DNA from: an uncultured Lacinutrix sp.
GTDB taxonomy: Bacteria; Bacteroidota; Bacteroidia; Flavobacteriales; Flavobacteriaceae
Reading direction: 5' to 3'
Assembly: GCA_937916035.1 (NCBI GenBank)
Contig: CALGIH010000175.1
Coordinates: 1-5,472, forward strand
Length of the DNA stretch: 5,472 bases
In this document: piece after piece, positions 1 through 5,384 of the stretch
Position numbering within the stretch: position 1 is the first letter of the stretch
How the letters are laid out: each line of letters begins with the position of its first letter
The notes under the pieces: model-generated
The model's database searches: none
Seen by the model: only the letters and a program-made list of their open reading frames with translations
Told to the model about the DNA's origin: nothing
Translations under genes and position numbers: made by a program

Positions 1-133
1 ATTCGGCAGTTTGAATGCCAAATGCAATTTCACTTTGCTGTAACTCTTCATCATCCTCAATTTTATTTTGAGAGTAAATTACTGCGCAAATCAAGACCAA
101 AGAAACAAACATGTAATATTTGATTCGGGACAT
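1..133 (-). CDS. N-terminus of an unidentified exported or membrane-anchored protein (partial)
   Basis: An open frame starts at ATG 133-131 and runs off the left edge after 44 codons, so only the N-terminus is visible. It begins MSRIKYYMFVSLVLICAVIY, continues SQNKIEDDEELQQSEIAFGI and ends QTAE. A short basic head, a hydrophobic stretch at residues 6-19 and then an acidic, polar region look like a signal peptide cleaved near Tyr-Ser-Gln, or a single membrane anchor. Cys15 follows Ile rather than Gly, Ala or Ser, so a lipobox is unlikely. An internal ATG at codon 8 (112-110) is a possible alternative start, but it would leave out the basic residues. A TAnnTTTG box lies 19 bp upstream. I do not recognise the family. 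The 83-bp gap after gap and the separate promoter-like box suggest its own transcription unit. Confidence 0.72.
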   Translation of the reverse strand, partial: MSRIKYYMFVSLVLICAVIYSQNKIEDDEELQQSEIAFGIQTAE

Positions 134-152
134 TTTTAAGTCATTTTATCGA

Positions 153-160
153 CAAATATA
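153..160 (-). promoter_or_regulatory. Possible Bacteroidota -7 promoter box for the left-edge gene
   Basis: On the minus strand this reads TATATTTG, matching the TAnnTTTG -7 consensus of the Bacteroidota housekeeping sigma factor. It ends 19 bp before the ATG at 133, implying a very short leader. I see no convincing TTG at the -33 position, and the surrounding spacer is almost pure A+T, so a chance match is possible. Confidence 0.42.
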
Positions 161-216
161 ACAATATATTCGATTAAATGCACTTTTTTGTAAAAATTAT
201 GTAATTTGAACAATAA

Positions 217-1212
217 TTATTTTGAAGACAATTTCAGTATTAAATCAATTATTCTACTTGAATATCCAGTTTCATTATCGTACCAACCAATAATTTTAAC
301 CATATTTCCAATAACGGAAGTCATTTGTGCATCAAAAATGCAAGAATGAGTGTTGCCGACAATATCAATGGAAACAATCGGATCTTCAGTATATTCTAAA
401 ATTCCTTTAAAACGATTTTCCGAAGCTTTTTTAAAGGCATTATTAATGTCTGAAACACTAACTGTTTTGGTAATATTGAAGGTAATATCAGTAAGCGAGC
501 CATTTGCTACTGGAACTCTAATGCCACAACCTCCAATAACATCTGACAGTTCAGGAAATATTTTTGTGAGTGCTTTTGCAGCTCCAGTTGTAGTTGGAAC
601 AATAGATTGTCCTGCAGCTCTTGCACGACGTAAATCGCGATGAGGTTGGTAATGCAAACTCTGATCTGTAGTATAAGAATGTACTGTTGTTATATAAGCC
701 TGCTTAACTAGTGCAAGTTCATTTATCACTGCAATCATAGGCGCAGCATTGTTAGTAGTGCAGGAAGCATTTGAAATGATGGTTTCAGAATCTGATAGAA
801 TATCATCATTAATACCCAAAACTACTGTTGGTATATCATCATCTTGCGGTGGAACTGCTAATATTACTTTTTTTGCGCCATTTGTAATGTGATATTGTAA
901 ATCTAAACGAGTTTTAAATTTACCTGAAGCCTCAACAATTATATCGACGTTATCTGTTTTCCAATTAGTATCTTTTGGATGTAAATGATTTGAGAATGTG
1001 ATTTTTTTATCGTTAACAATAATATGATCATCATCATATGTTATGGATGTCTTAAATACACCATGAATACTATCGTATTTTAATAAATGACTTAATGCTC
1101 TGGAATCTGCTAAGTCATTAATGGCAACAATTTCTATTTGAGAATGTTCATGAAGTAGTCTGAATACACGTCTTCCAATACGACCAAACCCGTTTATGGC
1201 AACTCGTATCAT
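217..1212 (-). CDS. gap: Type I glyceraldehyde-3-phosphate dehydrogenase (divergent form)
   Basis: This cytosolic enzyme oxidises glyceraldehyde 3-phosphate to 1,3-bisphosphoglycerate in glycolysis, or the reverse in gluconeogenesis. At 331 aa it has full family length. The N-terminal Rossmann domain shows GFGRIG at 8-13, and Asp33 in INDL suggests NAD+ rather than NADP+. The catalytic block is SNASCTTNN with nucleophile Cys151, and the partner His178 lies in TTVHSYTTDQ. The substrate-phosphate region follows with HRDLRRARAAG (191-201), TTTGAAKALT (207-216) and Arg232. The C-terminal signature is WYDNETGYSSR at 310-320. Two positions are unusual: Asn155 replaces the common second Cys of CTTNC, and Thr315 replaces the usual Trp of WYDNEWGY. 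All catalytic residues remain, so an active enzyme is likely. E4P dehydrogenase is a less likely alternative. It starts 1 bp after lipA stops and is probably co-transcribed with it. Confidence 0.96.
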   Translation of the reverse strand: MIRVAINGFGRIGRRVFRLLHEHSQIEIVAINDLADSRALSHLLKYDSIHGVFKTSITYDDDHIIVNDKKITFSNHLHPKDTNWKTDNVDIIVEASGKFKTRLDLQYHITNGAKKVILAVPPQDDDIPTVVLGINDDILSDSETIISNASCTTNNAAPMIAVINELALVKQAYITTVHSYTTDQSLHYQPHRDLRRARAAGQSIVPTTTGAAKALTKIFPELSDVIGGCGIRVPVANGSLTDITFNITKTVSVSDINNAFKKASENRFKGILEYTEDPIVSIDIVGNTHSCIFDAQMTSVIGNMVKIIGWYDNETGYSSRIIDLILKLSSK

Positions 1213-1213
1213 C

Positions 1214-2092
1214 TTAATTAATGTGTTTTTGTGCTTTATATGAAGATCTAACTAAAGCACTACTTTCTACATGTCGGAAACCAAGATCAAGGCCTATTTC
1301 TTTATATTCTTGAAATTGATCTGGAAGAATAAACTGTTTTACTGGCAAATGTTTTTTACTTGGTTGTAAATATTGCCCAATAGTAACAACATCAACATTA
1401 GCAGCTTTTAAATCGTGAAGTGTTTCAATCACTTCGTCTCTAGTTTCACCAAGCCCAAGCATGATACCTGATTTAGTTCTGCGTTGTCCAGCATCTTTTA
1501 AATATTTTAAAACACCTAAACTTCTATCGTATTTAGCTTGAATACGCACTTCTCTTGTTAACCTTCTAACGGTTTCAATATTGTGAGAAATAACTTCAGG
1601 AGAAACATCTAAAATACGATCTATATGTTTTTCAATACCTTGAAAATCTGGAATAAGCGTTTCCATTGTTGTTTCAGGATTCATTCGTCTTACTGCTTTT
1701 ACAGTTTCGCTCCACATTATACTTCCCATATCTTTTAAATCATCGCGATCAACACTTGTTAAAACAGCATGTTTGATGTCCATGATTTTTATGGATCTAG
1801 CTACTTTTTCAGGTTCGTCCCAATCTACAGTTTCTGGTCTTCCAGTTTTAACACCACAAAAACCACAAGAACGCGTACAGACGTTTCCAAGAATCATGAA
1901 CGTAGCAGTGCCTTCTCCCCAACATTCTCCCATATTTGGACAACTTCCAGAGGCGCAAATAGTATTTAGTTTGTATTTGTCTACTAAACCACGAAGCTCT
2001 GTATACTTTTTACCAGTTGGCAGCTTAACGCGCAGCCATTTAGGTTTAGGGATTCGTTCTGATGTTTTATTGGAAGCAATTTCTATATTCAT
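1214..2092 (-). CDS. lipA: Lipoyl synthase (radical SAM)
   Basis: This enzyme inserts two sulfur atoms at C6 and C8 of protein-bound octanoyl groups, making the lipoyl cofactor of pyruvate and 2-oxoglutarate dehydrogenases and the glycine cleavage system. At 292 aa it has usual family length. The auxiliary, sacrificed 4Fe-4S cluster motif CX4CX5C is Cys46, Cys51 and Cys57. The radical SAM motif CX3CX2C is Cys72, Cys76 and Cys79. Other family blocks are LTSVDRDDL (111-119), SGIMLGLGE (208-216) and GQYLQPS (239-245). The C-terminal RSSY motif at 282-285 contains the Ser that ligates the auxiliary cluster. No key residue is missing. The ATG at 2092 is the first start after a -7 box 17 bp upstream, and no Shine-Dalgarno is present. 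lipB is not in the window. gap follows after 1 bp. Confidence 0.98.
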   Translation of the reverse strand: MNIEIASNKTSERIPKPKWLRVKLPTGKKYTELRGLVDKYKLNTICASGSCPNMGECWGEGTATFMILGNVCTRSCGFCGVKTGRPETVDWDEPEKVARSIKIMDIKHAVLTSVDRDDLKDMGSIMWSETVKAVRRMNPETTMETLIPDFQGIEKHIDRILDVSPEVISHNIETVRRLTREVRIQAKYDRSLGVLKYLKDAGQRRTKSGIMLGLGETRDEVIETLHDLKAANVDVVTIGQYLQPSKKHLPVKQFILPDQFQEYKEIGLDLGFRHVESSALVRSSYKAQKHIN

Positions 2093-2109
2093 TCTCTATT
2101 GATAAGGTA

Positions 2110-2117
2110 CAAAGATA
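2110..2117 (-). promoter_or_regulatory. Bacteroidota -7 promoter box for lipA-gap
   Basis: On the minus strand this reads TATCTTTG, a full match to TAnnTTTG. It lies in the 48-bp gap between the transporter stop and the lipA start, with 17 bp between the box and the ATG. The same 12-mer CGTATCTTTGTA (2108-2119) recurs before the 67-aa protein gene with exactly the same distance to its start. No clear TTG is seen at the -33 position. It could give lipA-gap its own transcript in addition to read-through from upstream. Confidence 0.6.
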
Positions 2118-2140
2118 CGAAGTATAAACTTAAAAATATA

Positions 2141-3355
2141 CTATATTAGGGTGAGGTACCAAACACAAAAACCAATTAAAAAAATAATACCTGACCAACT
2201 TAAAATATGCATTTTTAGTGAAGGCCGCCATTCCTTAGGTGTATGATTACTGCTAATAAGTCTGTAATTGATGATGGCATAAAATGGTGCAGTTAAAAAA
2301 GATAAAATGGTTGCTATTTTAACTAGCAATCCCATTTCAGACGCGAAGACAAAAAAGATAATTATAGTGCCAACTGCAAGCAATAAAATCCAAAATATAT
2401 AGCCGTTTTTAAATGTATTGCTAAATAATAGTTGTGATGTTCTATGCATTGCTCTTGGAGATGCATCAAGCGTGGTTAATGTGGTACTAAACATGGTTGT
2501 AAATGCTGCAATACCAATAATTACATAAGACCAACTGCCAAGACTAGAGGTGTACATATCTATTAATTGATTTGCAAATTCACCACCATTATTACTAAAA
2601 GTTTCATTTTGACTATACATTACCAAATACCCTAACAGCACAAAACATATGCCTAAAATAATGGTGCTTACATAGCCAATATTAAAATCAAATAGTGCTG
2701 ATTTTGTGTTGAAGCTGTTGTCTTCTTTGTTCTTTTCAATTGTCCAAAGCGAATGCCACACTGAAATATCTAAAGGTGCAGGCATCCAACCCATAAACGC
2801 AATCAAGAAACCAATTTCGAGAGTTTCTTTTGGTAGTATTTGAACTAACGAAATAGGGCCGTTACTATTTGAAATAGCTGCAAAAGCAGCAGCTAAAGTA
2901 CTTATCGTTAAAGTAATTATTATGATCTTCATCATAACGTCAAGAAGCTTGTAGCGACCAATAATGAGAAGTAATAAACAGATGATAAGAATAACAACGG
3001 TCCACATTTCTATACTTAAAAAATCGCCAAAAAGAGATGATGCTATGCCAGCAGTAACGATTGTGACAGCAGTCTGAATGGTGAACATTGTGGCAAACGT
3101 AAGGATATAGTAAGTAACTAAAATCCCTTTGCCCAGCTTTTTGTAACCATCTAATAAGCTTTCGCCTGTAGCTGAAGCATAACGCGGACCAAATTGAAAA
3201 AAAGGATATTTAAATAAGTTGACCAACAATAAAGCCCAAAGTAAGCCAAGGCCGAAATCGGCTCCTGCTCTTGTAGATTGTACTAAATGTGAAACTCCAA
3301 TTGCGGCTCCCGCAAATAATAGACCTGGACCTAATCTTTTTAGACTTATTCTCAT
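2141..3355 (-). CDS. Nramp-related (SLC11-like) membrane transporter with a non-canonical metal site
   Basis: This is a 404-aa integral inner-membrane protein with about 11 hydrophobic helices, near residues 9-30, 36-55, 77-105, 117-133, 139-162, 182-200, 224-246, 272-292, 318-338, 343-363 and 384-403. Family assignment rests on the N-terminus: LGPGLLFAGAAIGVSHLVQS followed by TRAGADFGLGLLW aligns without gaps to Nramp/MntH TM1-TM2. The next loop FGPRYASATGESL also fits. The metal-binding DPGN of TM1 is replaced by GVSH (20-23), and the TM6 MPH motif is MPAP (191-194), keeping Met191 but not His. Canonical Mn2+/Fe2+ selectivity therefore cannot be assumed. It may carry Mg2+ or another ion, or something else. 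Its ATG overlaps the sigma factor stop as ATGA, which points to translational coupling. Naming it mntH would be unsafe. Confidence 0.88.
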   Translation of the reverse strand: MRISLKRLGPGLLFAGAAIGVSHLVQSTRAGADFGLGLLWALLLVNLFKYPFFQFGPRYASATGESLLDGYKKLGKGILVTYYILTFATMFTIQTAVTIVTAGIASSLFGDFLSIEMWTVVILIICLLLLIIGRYKLLDVMMKIIIITLTISTLAAAFAAISNSNGPISLVQILPKETLEIGFLIAFMGWMPAPLDISVWHSLWTIEKNKEDNSFNTKSALFDFNIGYVSTIILGICFVLLGYLVMYSQNETFSNNGGEFANQLIDMYTSSLGSWSYVIIGIAAFTTMFSTTLTTLDASPRAMHRTSQLLFSNTFKNGYIFWILLLAVGTIIIFFVFASEMGLLVKIATILSFLTAPFYAIINYRLISSNHTPKEWRPSLKMHILSWSGIIFLIGFCVWYLTLI

Positions 3356-3903
3356 TTTTTCTTTTGAATAATTTCTGCCAATAGTTTTTTTGCACGAAGA
3401 AGTTTAACCTTTACATTACTCATTGGTTCATGCAGTTCATTAGAAATTTCTTGATAGCTTAATTCTTGAAAGTACCTTAAATTAATAACTTCTTGATAAT
3501 GAGGTTTTAATTTTTTAATATCGCGTAACAATTTAGCCAAGTTTTGTTCAGTAATTAAAATGTCTTCAGGAGAAGGAGATTCATCAATTATTTGATTAGC
3601 ATGATGTCCATCATGATTTCTTTTATCGCCAGAAACGCTAATTTTTTTCTTTCTAAGAAAATCCACATGTAAATTTTTGGCTATAGTAATAAGCCATGTT
3701 TTAAACTTGTATTTTGAGTCGAAGGAACTTATTTTGTCAAAGGCACGAGAAAAAGCTTCAATGGTTATATCTTCTGCATCATTTTCATTTTCAGTACGTT
3801 TTAGAAGAAATCCGTAAACATCATTCCAAAATTTATCAAGTAAAAAATTAAATGCAATTTGATTATTTTCTTTTGCCTTTTCAATGGCTTGGCTTATTTC
3901 CAA
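3352..3903 (-). CDS. RNA polymerase sigma-70 factor, ECF-like
   Basis: This 183-aa, two-domain alternative sigma factor directs core RNA polymerase to a specific promoter set. Region 2 spans about residues 15-87. It holds FWNDVYGFLLKRTENENDAE with the typical DAEDI (42-46), then FKTWLITIAKNLHVDFLRKK, the core-binding and -10 recognition part. A charged linker (about 88-118) contains His97, His100 and His101. Region 4 spans about 119-176, with a helix-turn-helix LSYQEISNELHEPMSNVKVK (148-167) for the -35 element. The start must be the TTG at 3903-3901: no ATG or GTG occurs in frame before region 2, and the frame upstream offers no other start. This places the start inside the last codons of the glycosyltransferase, a 10-bp overlap. 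No anti-sigma gene adjoins it; the next gene, overlapping by 4 bp, is a transporter. Target genes are unknown. Confidence 0.94.
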   Translation of the reverse strand: MEISQAIEKAKENNQIAFNFLLDKFWNDVYGFLLKRTENENDAEDITIEAFSRAFDKISSFDSKYKFKTWLITIAKNLHVDFLRKKKISVSGDKRNHDGHHANQIIDESPSPEDILITEQNLAKLLRDIKKLKPHYQEVINLRYFQELSYQEISNELHEPMSNVKVKLLRAKKLLAEIIQKKK

Positions 3904-5006
3904 TGTGTTGGTTTTGATATAAGATTGGTCATAAAGATAGAAAATTGCGAAACAATTAAAAAGAGTTCTAATAAAGGTAATAGTAAAATAGTATCAGCTT
4001 CATCTAATTTCTTTGCTGAATAGTTAATAATTAGATATTGAAATAAGAAGCGAAAAACAATTAGTGAAGTAACTATTATAGGCTTAAAAGTTACAATTAA
4101 CAATATAATTGCAAGCAACCAAAAAGTGACTTGAGAAACATAAAACAGAGTTAATAAAAATTTATGCTTGAATTTGTAATGGTTAGCGGTTGAAACATGA
4201 CGACGTTTCTGATTGATCCATTCATTAAGAGTTGTCTTTGGTTGAGATATTGTAAAACTATCTTCTGAGAAACAAATGCTTGTGTTTTGTGCTGTGGCTG
4301 CTTCATTTACAAATAAATCGTCGTCACCTGATCTGATTTTAAAATGATTCATGAAACCATTTACATTGTAGAAGGTGTCTTTTCTATAGGCTAGATTTCG
4401 TCCAACTGCCATATAAGGCAATCTAATTTTAAAATATGCGAAGTATTGCATCGCAGTAAACAAAGTTTCAAACCGAATGAGTTTATTTAAAAATGACCCT
4501 TTATGTTTTGCATAAGCACCATAGCCAATAACGATTGATTTTTCATTAGAAAAATGGCTGCTCATTGCTTTTACCCACTGGTTTGATTTTGGAACACAAT
4601 CAGCATCCGTAAATAATAAAAAATCGTGAGCTGCAGCTTTGATGCCAAGTGTTAAGGCGTATTTTTTATTTCCCCAAAAAGCTTCATTGCTTTTTACATC
4701 AACAATTTTTATGTTGGAGTGATCTGATTTGAACGATTCCATTATTTCTAACGTATCATCGCTAGAGGAATCATTTATTAATACAATCTCAAACTGTTCG
4801 TAATCTTGCTCTAATAATTTTGGAATTAATTCAGCTAAATTTCCAGCTTCGTTTTTAGCACAAACAATAATTGAAACAGGAATGTTTTTTAATGATGGTT
4901 GCTCTTCTTTGGCAAAGGCAAACTTCGAGAAAAGTAATACATAATAAACAAATTGAATACTAATAGTTGCTATGAAAGTGTATAGCAGCGCCTCAAAAAC
5001 AGACAT
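3894..5006 (-). CDS. Family 2 glycosyltransferase, membrane-anchored
   Basis: This 370-aa inner-membrane enzyme probably transfers a sugar from a nucleotide-sugar donor to a surface-glycan or lipid-linked acceptor; donor and acceptor cannot be told. One N-terminal helix (about 5-27) precedes a cytoplasmic GT-A domain. That domain shows VSIIVCAKNEAGNL (44-57), the nucleotide-binding INDSSSDDT (77-85) and the metal-binding DAD motif at 134-136 in FTDADCVP. SGDDDLF (226-232) supplies the likely catalytic acid/base. QKRRH at 266-270 stands where processive GT2 enzymes have QxxRW. Three C-terminal helices lie at about 283-305, 308-326 and 340-362. Family length and order are normal. The ATG at 5006 comes 6 bp after the stop of the 67-aa protein gene, with no Shine-Dalgarno, which suggests one transcript. 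Its last codons contain the TTG start of the sigma factor. Confidence 0.92.
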   Translation of the reverse strand: MSVFEALLYTFIATISIQFVYYVLLFSKFAFAKEEQPSLKNIPVSIIVCAKNEAGNLAELIPKLLEQDYEQFEIVLINDSSSDDTLEIMESFKSDHSNIKIVDVKSNEAFWGNKKYALTLGIKAAAHDFLLFTDADCVPKSNQWVKAMSSHFSNEKSIVIGYGAYAKHKGSFLNKLIRFETLFTAMQYFAYFKIRLPYMAVGRNLAYRKDTFYNVNGFMNHFKIRSGDDDLFVNEAATAQNTSICFSEDSFTISQPKTTLNEWINQKRRHVSTANHYKFKHKFLLTLFYVSQVTFWLLAIILLIVTFKPIIVTSLIVFRFLFQYLIINYSAKKLDEADTILLLPLLELFLIVSQFSIFMTNLISKPTHWK

Positions 5007-5012
5007 TTTAGA

Positions 5013-5216
5013 CTAAGAATGTTGAGGATCGTTGCAATCTTCAAACTGGTCTGGAGTTTTTCCACAAAACCCACAAGATGTTCCCTCTTTGTTAATCATT
5101 GGATTTTGACTAGCACATGTTCCTGCAAATTCACCATCTTTTTTCGCCCATAATTTAATTGCCAATCCAGCAATTCCTAGGCCTAACAAAATGAATGTAA
5201 TAAGTAGAAGCTTCAT
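5013..5216 (-). CDS. Small membrane-anchored or exported protein with four cysteines
   Basis: This is a 67-aa protein of unknown function. Residues 2-23 form one hydrophobic helix (MKLLLITFILLGLGIAGLAI, then KLWAKKDG), which would act as a membrane anchor or uncleaved signal. The polar C-terminal part carries Cys34 in FAGTCAS, Cys48 and Cys51 as a CGFC pair followed by GKTP, and Cys61 near the end. Four cysteines including a CXXC could bind a metal ion or Fe-S cluster, or form disulfides if the tail is in the periplasm. The sequence does not decide between these. From memory, similar short proteins annotated only as 'membrane or secreted protein' occur widely in flavobacteria, but I could not search. 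It is first in the putative operon, with a -7 box 17 bp upstream of its ATG, and precedes the glycosyltransferase by 6 bp. Confidence 0.87.
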   Translation of the reverse strand: MKLLLITFILLGLGIAGLAIKLWAKKDGEFAGTCASQNPMINKEGTSCGFCGKTPDQFEDCNDPQHS

Positions 5217-5233
5217 AAAGTATTTTCTTTATA

Positions 5234-5241
5234 CAAAGATA
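5234..5241 (-). promoter_or_regulatory. Bacteroidota -7 promoter box for the four-gene unit
   Basis: On the minus strand this reads TATCTTTG, a full match to the TAnnTTTG consensus, 17 bp before the ATG of the 67-aa protein gene. It sits in an identical 12-mer, CGTATCTTTGTA (5232-5243), to the one before lipA. A transcript starting a few bases downstream would have a leader of roughly 10-12 nt. No clear -33 TTG is visible. It probably drives the small protein, glycosyltransferase, sigma factor and transporter genes. Confidence 0.6.
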
Positions 5242-5384
5242 CGTGTTTCTAATAAATTTAAGTGTCTTATCTGGAAGTATGATATTTCTATCCAAAATTA
5301 TTAAATAAAAAAGAGTCTTTCTATATTTAAAGATATATACTATTAATCAATTCTTAGAAAGCCTCATGTAACAATTAAAGTTAA

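Noticed and set aside
194..207. AT-only palindrome AAATTATGTAATTT after the gap stop as a possible terminator
   Set aside because: With a realistic loop the stem is only 5 A:T pairs and no proper U tract follows. It would be too weak for an intrinsic terminator and is expected by chance in such A+T-rich DNA.
350..643. A 97-codon open frame on the plus strand inside gap
   Set aside because: It is antisense to a strongly supported gap coding sequence, with no recognisable domain and no promoter-like context.
1769..2102. Two overlapping plus-strand open frames opposite the lipA N-terminus
   Set aside because: They lie antisense to the conserved Fe-S cluster region of lipA, and their translations show no family features.
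2141..3355. Calling the transporter mntH
   Set aside because: The defining DPGN and MPH metal-site motifs are both altered, so the Mn2+ transporter name would overstate what the sequence shows.
3210..3395. A 61-codon minus-strand frame across the sigma factor/transporter junction
   Set aside because: It is a shifted-frame shadow of the transporter TM1-TM2 region, Lys/Ser/Arg-rich without a family signature, and both real genes use the other frames.
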